From Roseateles oligotrophus (GTDB lineage: Bacteria; Pseudomonadota; Gammaproteobacteria; Burkholderiales; Burkholderiaceae_C), in contig NZ_JAJIRN010000007.1 in assembly GCF_025717515.1 (NCBI RefSeq), positions 124,001 to 188,000 of the forward strand: a DNA stretch of 64,000 bases, read 5' to 3'. How positions within the stretch are numbered: the first letter of the stretch is position 1; each line of letters starts with the position of its first letter. Under the pieces are notes generated by a model, which was not told the DNA's origin, did not search any database, and saw only the letters and a list, made by a program, of their open reading frames with translations. The position numbers were made by a program, and so were the translations under genes. Shown here piece by piece: positions 1 through 7,880 of the stretch.

Positions 1-924
1 ATGGGTTCCTTCCAGCGCCTCGGCACCCGCCAGCTGTGCCGCCATCTGCGCGCGGTGGCGTTGCAGCACGGCGGGCGGCAGCGCCTGTTCGACCGGTTCG
101 TAGATCGCTGCAGCAATGCCGGTCATCGACGGCAAGTAGTAGGCGCGGTGCTGGCACCGCACCTGCGCCGCCAGCGCGCCGCGCATCACCAACCACATGA
201 TGACTTCGGCGCCCTCCAGGCCCCCCAGCGCGGCGTACTCGGCATGGCTGATATCGGCCAGCGACTCGGGGTCGGACTCGAACAGATCGAGAAAGCGCGC
301 ATCCCACTCTGGGTTGTTGAAGCCGGCGCGCTCGCCATGCACCTGGTGCGAGAGTCCGCCGGTGGCGACGATGGCGACCTTCAAGTCCTCGGGATAGCTC
401 TCGATCGCGCGGCGCAGCGCTTGGCCGAGCTTGTAGCAGCGCCGGGCGCTAGGGATGGGAAACTGCAGCACGCCCATTTGCAGTGGCACCAGTTGCACCG
501 GCCAGTCCGGCTCGTGCGGACACATCACGGAAAGTGGCGAGAAACAGCCGTGATCCAGCCCGCGGTCCTGAAAGAAGGACATGTCGAATTCTTCGCTCAT
601 CAGCGACTGCCCGATATGGGCGGCCAGCGCCGGATGCCCCTGGATGGGCGGCAGATCTCGCGCGCCGCCGCCCTCGTCGGCGACCGCCCATTGCTCGCCC
701 ACGCCCAGCGTGAAGGCCGAGTAATGATCAAAGAAAAAGGAGGTGACGTGGTCGTTGTAGATCAGCAGCAGCACATCGGGTTTGCGTTCCGCGATCCAGG
801 CTTGTACCGGCTCGAAGGCCTCGAAGATGGGGGCCCAGACCGGGTCGTTGCGCTTGTCGCGGTCAAAGGCGAAGCCAATGGTCGGCGTGTGGGAGGCGGC
901 AATGCCGCCAATGATTTGTGCCAT
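1..924 (-). CDS. galA: Gallate dioxygenase (GalA/DesB type), C-terminus beyond left edge
   Basis: Class III extradiol dioxygenase that opens the gallate ring using Fe(II), in the cytoplasm. From the ATG at 924 the minus-strand frame is open for all 308 visible codons and runs off the window. His12 (ASHTPTIGF) and His59 (YNDHVTSFFF) match the iron ligands of DesB, a Glu sits in GGLEGAEVI near residue 237-240, and a catalytic-type His lies in ATGGLSHQVHG near 193. The last visible residues (LEGTH) are where GalA/DesB enters its fused LigA-like C-terminal domain, which is why gallate dioxygenase is preferred over a separate LigB subunit. It follows the tannase gene by 67 bp and is probably co-transcribed with it and the TRAP transporter. 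Alternative: another LigB-family dioxygenase such as protocatechuate 4,5-dioxygenase. Confidence 0.88.
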   Translation of the reverse strand, partial: MAQIIGGIAASHTPTIGFAFDRDKRNDPVWAPIFEAFEPVQAWIAERKPDVLLLIYNDHVTSFFFDHYSAFTLGVGEQWAVADEGGGARDLPPIQGHPALAAHIGQSLMSEEFDMSFFQDRGLDHGCFSPLSVMCPHEPDWPVQLVPLQMGVLQFPIPSARRCYKLGQALRRAIESYPEDLKVAIVATGGLSHQVHGERAGFNNPEWDARFLDLFESDPESLADISHAEYAALGGLEGAEVIMWLVMRGALAAQVRCQHRAYYLPSMTGIAAAIYEPVEQALPPAVLQRHRAQMAAQLAGAEALEGTH

Positions 925-991
925 GGTGGTGAGCTGAGGTAAAGCTTTAAACCAGCGGCTAGTACGAGACTGCTGCTGGGACTTCTATCGC

Positions 992-2722
992 TTATGGGTT
1001 GGCGTCCAATTTCGCCTTGATCCAGGCAAAAGCTTCCTGCACGTCGTAGTTGCCGCTGTGCCCAACCAGATATGGGAGCTTGAAGCTCAGGTCCTTGACG
1101 GAGGCGTCGCTCTTGATCGCGTAATAGAGCAGCGTTTGCATCGCGAACGCCGTGTCGCGGTCGACCATGCCGTGGCGCACATACCAGTAAGGCGCGCTAT
1201 CGGCCGCCGTGTTCAGGTAGGCCAGCGGGTTGATCAGCTTGATCTGCTTGCCCAAGGTAGTGGAGCTCAGTGCCATGTACTGCGCGAAGCTCAGGCCGGT
1301 GTCGTCGGTGCCCGAGCCGTCGCCCAGTGCGGCGTTGTTGTTCCAGCTCCACTCGGAGTAGTTGGCGTAGCGCATGTCCGCCGGCCCGAACAGATTGGTC
1401 TCGCCGCTGATGTTCCAGATGCCAGTTGTAGCGTTCTTGTTGCCGGTGACGCCGACGGGGTCGAAGGCCACGGCGGTCTTCAGCGCCTGGTTGGCCGCCA
1501 CATAGTTGACGAATTTGGCGTAGTCGATGCCGGCGACCGTCGCCGTCGTGCTTGAGCCGCTGAGCGTCAGCCAGTCATTGACGAGCGTGGTCGTGGTCGT
1601 CCCGCCGGGCCCGCCGCGCGTGGTGACGAAGTTGCCGCCGATTGCCGGCACGGTCGTGCCCTTGGCGATCTGACGCTCGATCTCTTGTTTGACGAAGGCT
1701 TGAGTGGCGTCTCGCAGGCCTTGTGCGGTCAGCGCCGAACCGTCGTCGGCCTTCAGGTTCAGGCTGCTGACGTAGGCGGCGAACTTGGCCGCGATCGCGG
1801 TCGAGGCAGCAGGCTGCTGGCCGGCCGAGTAGACCACGCCGCCCAGCGCACCGGTGTTCTTGTCGGATCGCACGGCGCTGTACTCGAACTCGTAGCCGAT
1901 GTCCGCGTTGCCAAGGTTGTTGATCGGGCAGTAGGCGACGGCGGCAAACACATCGTCCTTGATCGTGCTGGTGGCTGCCGCGCCGCTGCCGGTGATGCCG
2001 GCGGCGCCGATTTCATCCAGAAAAGGCAGGAAGTCCGCGCTATTGCCGCTGGCCGAGACGGCCGCCGTCAAGCCGCCGCCGCCGCTGGTGCCGGTGACGA
2101 CGATGCGCTCGGCGGAGCCGGGCATCAGCGTGTCATTCAAACGCAGGTAGCGAATGGCCGCCTTGGCGTCGACCACCGGCGCCGGCGCCTTGCCCATCCA
2201 GCGGCCGTCCTCTGCGACGATGCCGCGGCTGCGCGTACCGACGTTGATGAAGACGTAGCCTGCCTTCAAGGCCGCGCCGACGTTGTCGGTGTCGGTCGTG
2301 CTGACGAAGGCCTTGCCCTCGGTGATCGTGGTGGACACGGCGCTGGCCATCCAGCCGCTGTTGTTCACGAGAAAGTAGAGCGCGGCCTTCTGATCGCCGA
2401 CCTTGTCCTCGGGCACCGAGACGATCATGGTCTGGTAGGCATTGGCATCGGTCAGGGTGCTGTTCGACTGTGTGAGCAGCGCCTTGATCGGCTTGGCGAC
2501 GTAAACGATGCGGTACTGGCGCAGCTTGACGGCCAAGCCGTCGACCGTGATGTTGACCGTTGTGTACTTGGTCGCGTCGAACTTCAGCGCCAGGTCTTCG
2601 GCGTCGGTTGCAGCGACAACGACGGCGGGTTCCTCGGCGATGGCGTCCTTGCCGCCACAACCGACCAGCAGGCTGGCGGCAGCGAGCGCCAGGGCGTGGT
2701 GTTTGAAAGTGAGCTTGTTCAT
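992..2722 (-). CDS. Tannase (tannin acyl hydrolase) lipoprotein
   Basis: Serine esterase predicted to hydrolyse galloyl esters, releasing gallate on the outer side of the inner membrane or at the cell surface. The 576-residue protein starts with a lipoprotein signal (lipobox LVGC, Cys22). Ser213 in GTSGG fits the GxSxG nucleophile, followed by an ASGN..DFLPFLDEIGA stretch that I recognise from the Lactobacillus TanA/TanB family. RHGMVDRDT (Asp521 or Asp523) and GHSGNYD (His555) near the C-terminus fit the remaining triad. It lies 20 bp after the TRAP binding protein gene and 67 bp before gallate dioxygenase, so ester cleavage, uptake and ring cleavage are encoded together. A feruloyl-esterase-like activity is the main alternative; the gallate context favours tannase. 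Confidence 0.82.
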   Translation of the reverse strand: MNKLTFKHHALALAAASLLVGCGGKDAIAEEPAVVVAATDAEDLALKFDATKYTTVNITVDGLAVKLRQYRIVYVAKPIKALLTQSNSTLTDANAYQTMIVSVPEDKVGDQKAALYFLVNNSGWMASAVSTTITEGKAFVSTTDTDNVGAALKAGYVFINVGTRSRGIVAEDGRWMGKAPAPVVDAKAAIRYLRLNDTLMPGSAERIVVTGTSGGGGLTAAVSASGNSADFLPFLDEIGAAGITGSGAAATSTIKDDVFAAVAYCPINNLGNADIGYEFEYSAVRSDKNTGALGGVVYSAGQQPAASTAIAAKFAAYVSSLNLKADDGSALTAQGLRDATQAFVKQEIERQIAKGTTVPAIGGNFVTTRGGPGGTTTTTLVNDWLTLSGSSTTATVAGIDYAKFVNYVAANQALKTAVAFDPVGVTGNKNATTGIWNISGETNLFGPADMRYANYSEWSWNNNAALGDGSGTDDTGLSFAQYMALSSTTLGKQIKLINPLAYLNTAADSAPYWYVRHGMVDRDTAFAMQTLLYYAIKSDASVKDLSFKLPYLVGHSGNYDVQEAFAWIKAKLDANP

Positions 2723-2742
2723 GGGTATCTCATGGCTTGGGT

Positions 2743-3774
2743 TCAGCGTGCAGCGGCTTGTTTGGCGATCAGCGCCTTGGCGTCTTCCAGCAACTTCGTG
2801 CCGTTCAGGCCCTTGCCGTCCATTTCCTTGGACCAGTCGGCCGAGAGCTTGTTGCCCAGCAGCTTCCAGTTCGCCAGCTCAGCGGCGGGGATGACGTTGG
2901 TGGTGTTGCGTGTGGTCAGCTTCTTGCCTTCGATGTCGGCCTGCAAAAAAGCCTTGCCGATCTGGCCCGACAGGGCTTGGCCGCTGTTGTTGTCGATGAC
3001 CTTCTTCAGATCAGCAGGCAACGCCTCGTACTTGGCCTTGTTCATAGCGAAGACGAAGGTCGATGTATAGAAGGCCGGCTCGGCCGGATCGGTCTCGGAA
3101 TGGAACTTGGCCAACTCTTGCAGCTTGACCGAGGGCACCACCTCGTAGGGCACGACGGCACCGTCGATCACACCCTTGGCCAGCGCATCGCCGACCTGCG
3201 GCACCGGCATGCTCACCGGCGTGGCGCCCAGCATGGCGATGAACTTGTTGGTCTGGCGGGTCGGCGCGCGTAGCTTCAGGCCGCGCAAATCGGCCATCGT
3301 GCGGATCGGCTTCGCTGCCATGTGGAAGACCCCGTCACCGTGCACATGAAAGGCCAGCGGCTTGACGTCCTTGAACTCGCTCTGGCCATGCAGTTGCATG
3401 TAGTCCCACAGCGCCCGGCTGGTGGCCTCGGGGCTCTGCATCATGAAGGGCAACTCGAAGGCTTCCAACGACGGAAAGCGGCCGGCGGTGTAGCCGGGCA
3501 GCGTCCACACCACATCGGCGACGCCGTCGCGCACTTGGTCGAACAGCTGCGGCGGCGTGCCGCCGAGCTGCATCGACGGATAGATCTGACACTTCATCCG
3601 ATTGGTCGACTCGCGGGCGATCTTCTCGCACCAGGGCTGGATGAAGAGTGTGCTGGCGAACGAGGTGATGGGCAGGTGGAAGTGCAGCTTGAGCGTGACC
3701 TCCTGGGCCTGGGCGGGCAGAGCGGCGGCGGCGAGCAGGCCACCGGCAGCCAGGGCTTGGCGAAGCAATTTCAT
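2743..3774 (-). CDS. dctP: TRAP transporter substrate-binding protein (DctP family)
   Basis: Periplasmic receptor of a tripartite ATP-independent transporter, 343 residues, a normal length for the family. A Sec signal peptide (hydrophobic AAGGLLAAAALP, cleavage near AQA/QEV at 23-24) precedes the mature protein. Arg169 in LKLRAPT is at the usual position of the carboxylate-clamping arginine of DctP proteins, so the ligand is expected to be an organic acid. Its position between the two TRAP membrane genes and tannase/gallate dioxygenase makes gallate or a related aromatic acid the likely ligand (inference). There is a 42-bp gap to the upstream dctM gene. Confidence 0.92.
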   Translation of the reverse strand: MKLLRQALAAGGLLAAAALPAQAQEVTLKLHFHLPITSFASTLFIQPWCEKIARESTNRMKCQIYPSMQLGGTPPQLFDQVRDGVADVVWTLPGYTAGRFPSLEAFELPFMMQSPEATSRALWDYMQLHGQSEFKDVKPLAFHVHGDGVFHMAAKPIRTMADLRGLKLRAPTRQTNKFIAMLGATPVSMPVPQVGDALAKGVIDGAVVPYEVVPSVKLQELAKFHSETDPAEPAFYTSTFVFAMNKAKYEALPADLKKVIDNNSGQALSGQIGKAFLQADIEGKKLTTRNTTNVIPAAELANWKLLGNKLSADWSKEMDGKGLNGTKLLEDAKALIAKQAAAR

Positions 3775-3816
3775 GGGGATGTCTCCTTGGTTTTTGGCTC
3801 TATGGCCGGGGGGTGT

Positions 3817-5139
3817 TCAGGTCAACAGATGCACCAGCCACAGCGTGGTGGCGGGGCAGGCGATCAACAGTGCCAGGCGCAGGCCGTCGGTGATCAGGAA
3901 GGGCACGACGCCCTTGTAGGTCTCGCTCATCGGCACGTCGCGAGCGAGGCCGTTCATGATGTAGACGTTCAGGCCCACCGGCGGGAAGATCATGCCGATC
4001 TCGCAGACGGTCAGGATCAGGATGCCGAACCAGAGCGCCTTGTCGGCAACGCCGAGACCGAAGAAGTCCATGCCCATGACGACCGGGAACAAGGTCGGCA
4101 CGGTCAACAGGATCATGCTCATCTCGTCCATCACGCAGCCGAGCACGATGTAGAAAATCATGATGCCGGTCATCACCATTAGCGGAGGGAGCTGCAGATG
4201 GCCGACCAGATCGGATAGCTGGGCCGGCAGTTGCGACAGCGCCAGCGCCGCGTTGACCATGTCGGCACCAATGAAGATCAGAAAGATCATGCCGCTGGTC
4301 TGCGCCGTCGTGCGCATGGCAGCGACGAACTTGATGGCATTCATCTCGCCGCGCAGCAGCGTGATCACACAGGTCATCAGATTGCCGATGGCCGCGCCCT
4401 CGGTGGCGGTGAACAGGCCGCCGTAAATGCCACCGAACACCACCGCGAAGATGGCCAAGATGGGCCAGACCTTCAGCCCAGCTGCCAGCACCTCGGCGCG
4501 GGAGGCGGCCTGCGCCGTCGGCGCATGCTCGGGTTGCAGGCGCACGACGACGGCGATGGCCGCGATATAGCCGGCGGCGGCGATCAGTGCCGGCACATAG
4601 GCGGCCAGGAACATCTTGGTGATGTTCTGCTCGGTCAGGATGGCATAGACCATCAGCGTGACCGACGGCGGCAGCAGCACGCCCATGGTGCCGCCAGTGG
4701 CCAGCGCGGCGGTGGCGAGGCGCCCCGAGTAGCCGATGCGGCGCATCTGCGGATAGGCGACCTGGGCGATGGTTGCAGTGGTCGCCACCGTCGAGCCCGA
4801 GATCGAGCCGAAGGCCGCGCAGGCCAGCACGCCGGCCATCGCCATGCCGCCCCGAAAGCGCCCCAGCAGCGCGTTGGCAAAGTCGAACAGCGCCTTGGCC
4901 AGGCCGCCCTGCACGGCCACCGCGCCCATCAGCATGAAGAGCGGGATCACGGACAGGTCATACACCGCGACCCGCCCATACACCGCGCCACTCAAGTGGC
5001 CCAGCAGCGGGGACCAGCCGGACAGCACGATATAGCCCAGCGCGCCCGGGACAAACATCGCGATCGCGATCGGCACGCGCACGGCCATCAGCACCAGCAT
5101 GGCGGCGAACATCGCCAAGCCTATCGACATCGTGCTCAT
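3817..5139 (-). CDS. dctM: TRAP transporter large permease (DctM family)
   Basis: Polytopic membrane subunit that carries out sodium- or proton-coupled uptake of the ligand delivered by the DctP protein. The 440 residues are hydrophobic throughout, with the eleven to twelve membrane segments typical of DctM, including a GSISGSTVATTATIAQV loop and a C-terminal IGMIFPPVGLNVYIMN stretch conserved in this family. The ATG at 5139 overlaps the stop of dctQ by 4 bp, showing translational coupling. Aromatic-acid specificity is inferred from the tannase and gallate dioxygenase genes downstream. Confidence 0.93.
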   Translation of the reverse strand: MSTMSIGLAMFAAMLVLMAVRVPIAIAMFVPGALGYIVLSGWSPLLGHLSGAVYGRVAVYDLSVIPLFMLMGAVAVQGGLAKALFDFANALLGRFRGGMAMAGVLACAAFGSISGSTVATTATIAQVAYPQMRRIGYSGRLATAALATGGTMGVLLPPSVTLMVYAILTEQNITKMFLAAYVPALIAAAGYIAAIAVVVRLQPEHAPTAQAASRAEVLAAGLKVWPILAIFAVVFGGIYGGLFTATEGAAIGNLMTCVITLLRGEMNAIKFVAAMRTTAQTSGMIFLIFIGADMVNAALALSQLPAQLSDLVGHLQLPPLMVMTGIMIFYIVLGCVMDEMSMILLTVPTLFPVVMGMDFFGLGVADKALWFGILILTVCEIGMIFPPVGLNVYIMNGLARDVPMSETYKGVVPFLITDGLRLALLIACPATTLWLVHLLT

Positions 5140-5648
5140 TTCAGCACCTCACTCTTCGTGCTCAGCAAGTCCAGGCTCTGGACGGCGCCGATCGCCACGC
5201 ACAAGGCCAACCCCGGCAGCATCAACACATAGGGGATCCACAGCGGCAGATCCATCAACATCGAGCGCTCGTGTGCCGCGTAGATGGATGCACCGCCGGC
5301 TGCCACGCGCCAAGTCACCAGCGCCATCACCCCGGTGTAGAGCAGCACGCCGAAGGCATCCATGCGGCGCTGGGTGCGGGCGCGGGCGCCGGCCGTGAAG
5401 AAATCGACGACGATGTTGGCGCGGCGGAACTGCGTGTAGGGCAAGAAGGAGGCCACCACCACCGCAGCACCGAGCTGCACCAGTTCCACGTCACCAAGGA
5501 TGGGGTGGGAAAAAAAGGCCCGGCCGATCACGCTCACGCTCGTCATGCCGGCCACGGCGGTCAGTACCAGCGCGCCGATCGCGGCACTCGCATCGCACAG
5601 CCATTCCAGGCGGCGCATAACAGGCTTTTCGCCAGGCTTGTTTTGCAT
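5136..5648 (-). CDS. dctQ: TRAP transporter small permease (DctQ family)
   Basis: Small four-helix membrane subunit that partners DctM; first gene of the tannin/gallate operon. Membrane segments are visible at ASAAIGALVLTAVAGM, LVQLGAAVVVASFL, VLLYTGVMALVTWRVAA and WIPYVLMLPGLALCVAIG. I place the start at 5648 (MQNKPGEKP) because an AAGGAG ribosome-binding site lies 9 bases before it. An ATG at 5654 is an alternative, and the in-frame extension to 5711 has no good ribosome site. Predicted length is 170 residues. Confidence 0.88.
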   Translation of the reverse strand: MQNKPGEKPVMRRLEWLCDASAAIGALVLTAVAGMTSVSVIGRAFFSHPILGDVELVQLGAAVVVASFLPYTQFRRANIVVDFFTAGARARTQRRMDAFGVLLYTGVMALVTWRVAAGGASIYAAHERSMLMDLPLWIPYVLMLPGLALCVAIGAVQSLDLLSTKSEVLK

Positions 5649-5775
5649 CAACATTGTCTCCTTCTTGTGCCGCCGCATGCCGGCCATTTGCAGGTGTTTG
5701 ACTTCGGTCAAATCGCTTGGGATCGGAGTGTAGGAAGTGGGTCAAGCATCCGACAGATGCTGCACTCAGGGTCGC

Positions 5776-5792
5776 GATAACAGATGGTTATC
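5776..5792. promoter_or_regulatory. LysR-type operator between dctQ and the LysR gene
   Basis: A perfect 6-bp inverted repeat, GATAAC-N5-GTTATC, embeds the classic T-N11-A motif (T at 5778, A at 5790). It lies in the 152-bp divergent intergenic region, ending 8 bp before the ATG of the LysR gene and about 130 bp before dctQ. This is the expected recognition box of the adjacent regulator, probably for autoregulation and for activation of the tannin/gallate operon when an aromatic inducer is bound. The binding itself is inferred. Confidence 0.7.
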
Positions 5793-5800
5793 ATGGGTTG

Positions 5801-6715
5801 ATGAAACTGACGAATCTGCGCGCCCTGGTGGCAGCCATAGAAGAAGGCAGCTTGCGCGCCGCCGCGAGGCGCATCGGCGTGTCGCAACCGGCGCTGACCA
5901 AGGCGATACGCGAGCTGGAACGCGAGTTGTCGACAACGCTGTTGTTGCGCTCGACCACCGGTGTTTTGGCCTCCGCCCAGGGCATGGTGCTCTATGAGCG
6001 GGCTCGCGCCGCCGAGCGCGAGCTGGCCCAAGCGGTGGAGCAGATCGAGCAGCTCGGCGGTCGCATGACCGGAACGCTGACCATCGGCGCGGTGCCGCTG
6101 GCGGTCATGCTGCTGGTGCCCGAAGCGCTACGAACTTTCGGCCGGGAATTCCCTCAGATTCAGCTGCGCATCTACGAAGAACTTTACATTGAGCAACTGA
6201 CCCGGCTGCGCAAGGGCGAGGTCGATATCGCCCTGGGTCCGTTGCCCGAACATCTGCCGCCGGGCGAGTTCGCATCCGAGATCCTGATGCCTATTGACAT
6301 GGTGGTCGTGGCCCGTCGGGGCAACCCACTGGCACGCTCCAGCTCGCTGGCCGAGCTGGCCGATGCTCCTTGGGTCTACACAGGTGCAAACGCCGATTCC
6401 GGTTATGCCAAGACCTTGTATGAGCGCCATGGCCTGAAGCCGCCGCCGGCTGGCGCACTTGTCAACTCGACCTTGGGTCTGCTGTCCATCGTCGCCAGCG
6501 GCAACTGCCTGGGCCTGCTGCCACGGCAGATTGCTACCCACCCCTTTGCCGGCCAGCATCTTGTGATCGTGCCGGTACGCGAAGGATCGCTGCAACTGAC
6601 CTTGTGTGCCTTGGCGCGTACCGATGCTGCACTCAAGCCCAGCGTGCGGCATTTCCTCGCACATCTGCACCGGGCCGCCCATTTCCTCACCGGCGGATCA
6701 GTCACCACGCTGTAG
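5801..6715 (+). CDS. LysR-family regulator of the tannin/gallate operon
   Basis: Transcriptional regulator of 304 residues. The N-terminal winged helix-turn-helix (NLRALVAAIEEG ... GVSQPALTKAIRELE, residues about 3-50) is followed by a periplasmic-binding-protein-like effector domain. I chose the ATG at 5801 because the protein then begins MKLTNLRAL as LysR proteins do; the extension to 5717 has no support. It is transcribed divergently from dctQMP-tannase-gallate dioxygenase with a T-N11-A box in between, the usual layout for a regulator and its target. The likely inducer is gallate or a breakdown product (inference). No clear Shine-Dalgarno is visible, and the operator nearly abuts the start codon. 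Confidence 0.9.
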   Translation: MKLTNLRALVAAIEEGSLRAAARRIGVSQPALTKAIRELERELSTTLLLRSTTGVLASAQGMVLYERARAAERELAQAVEQIEQLGGRMTGTLTIGAVPLAVMLLVPEALRTFGREFPQIQLRIYEELYIEQLTRLRKGEVDIALGPLPEHLPPGEFASEILMPIDMVVVARRGNPLARSSSLAELADAPWVYTGANADSGYAKTLYERHGLKPPPAGALVNSTLGLLSIVASGNCLGLLPRQIATHPFAGQHLVIVPVREGSLQLTLCALARTDAALKPSVRHFLAHLHRAAHFLTGGSVTTL

Positions 6716-6742
6716 CCTCGGCACGCGGGCAGAATACCGGTC

Positions 6743-7441
6743 ATGACCTCAAAATCTCTGCGCGGCATCTGCTCAATGGCCACCCGTCAGTTGTTGACCG
6801 AACTTGGCGCATCCTTTTCAGAACACAGCGGCATGGTGATCGATATCGTCGCGGTAGGAGGCGTCGACGCGGCGCGACGTGTGCAGGCCGGCGAGCAGTT
6901 TGATGTCGTCGTGCTTGCCGCTGACGCACTCGATGGCCTGATAGCTGCCGGCCATCTGCGAGCCGATGGTCAGCGTGCACTGGTCGATTCGGCTGTGGCC
7001 ATTGCCGTGCCGGCCGGCACGCCGCCGCCCGACATCGGCAGCGAGGAGGCACTGCGGCGCAGCCTGCTAACGGCTAATCGCATTGGCTACTCCACCGGCC
7101 CCAGTGGCACAGCGCTGCTGCGGTTGTTCGAGCGTTGGGGCCTGGCTGAGACCTTGGCTGGGCGACTGCTGCAGGCCCGGCCCGGCGTTCCGGTGGGCAG
7201 CTTGCTGGCCACCAGCCAGGTTGATATCGGCTTTCAACAATTGAGCGAATTGCAAGGTCTAGACGGCATCCACGTGCTGGGCGGTATGCCGCCAGGTCTG
7301 GAGATCGTCACCCGCTTCGTCGGCGCCGTCGGCAGCGCCAGCACGCAGGTTGACGCGGCGCAGGAGCTACTCGATTTCATGGCGGCACCGGCGCACACCG
7401 CGTTGAAACTGCGCCACGGCATGACGGCGCCAACACACTGA
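6743..7441 (+). CDS. ModA-like substrate-binding-domain protein, no signal peptide
   Basis: The 232-residue protein resembles the type 2 periplasmic-binding fold of ModA-like proteins: GEQFDVVVLAADALDGLIAAG, VDSAVAIAVPAGTPPPDI, RIGYSTGPSGTALLRLF and a C-terminal helix LLDFMAAP. Unlike a transporter receptor, it shows no hydrophobic signal peptide at the N-terminus (MTSKSLRGICSMATRQLL) and has no permease or ATPase genes beside it. It begins 27 bp after the LysR gene and is probably co-transcribed with it. A cytoplasmic ligand-binding or sensing role is possible; a start-site error hiding a signal is less likely because no hydrophobic stretch lies upstream in frame. Function unknown. Confidence 0.75.
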   Translation: MTSKSLRGICSMATRQLLTELGASFSEHSGMVIDIVAVGGVDAARRVQAGEQFDVVVLAADALDGLIAAGHLRADGQRALVDSAVAIAVPAGTPPPDIGSEEALRRSLLTANRIGYSTGPSGTALLRLFERWGLAETLAGRLLQARPGVPVGSLLATSQVDIGFQQLSELQGLDGIHVLGGMPPGLEIVTRFVGAVGSASTQVDAAQELLDFMAAPAHTALKLRHGMTAPTH

Positions 7442-7880
7442 TCAAAACGGTCATTGAACCGAGCATCAGCTACGCGGCGCGCGTTCGAATGCATTGCCCA
7501 GGGGTTCACCATGGCAGTTCGGTCGCGCAGGTCAATCGCAATAGTGCGCGACAGGTGACCGTCACCCCCGTAGTCGAACTTCGGCTTTGGGCACAAAGCT
7601 GACTTCCAAATTCATCGGGTAATCAGGTGGGCGGGGCGTTCTGGTTCGAAATCTTGGGCACCTCGGCGCAACTGCGCTACCCGCCCGATGCTGAGGGTCA
7701 GGCTTTGCCTATAGACTTGAGACCCCCGAGACCGCTCTCTGCAAGCTGGGTATCGAACATCAATCCGAAGACCTTGCGACTCTTGAATCCCATTCACTTT
7801 CGATTGTCGGCCGAGCTATGCTGGCAGACACTACGCTCGGGCCGCTGCGCCCGCTCATGCACCTCAACCAGGAGAACCCA
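7442..7880. other. Intergenic region of 439 bp without a supported gene
   Basis: No reading frame here has a ribosome-binding site or recognisable protein. One feature stands out: a perfect 13-bp palindrome, GGTGAC-C-GTCACC, at 7554-7566. The last part must contain the promoter of the carbonic anhydrase gene, but I cannot identify convincing -35/-10 boxes. Confidence 0.6.

Noticed and set aside
1-942. Long open frame on the plus strand
   Set aside because: Antisense to the gallate dioxygenase gene, with no ribosome site or recognisable domain; the minus strand carries conserved iron ligands. High-GC codon bias produces such shadows throughout the window.
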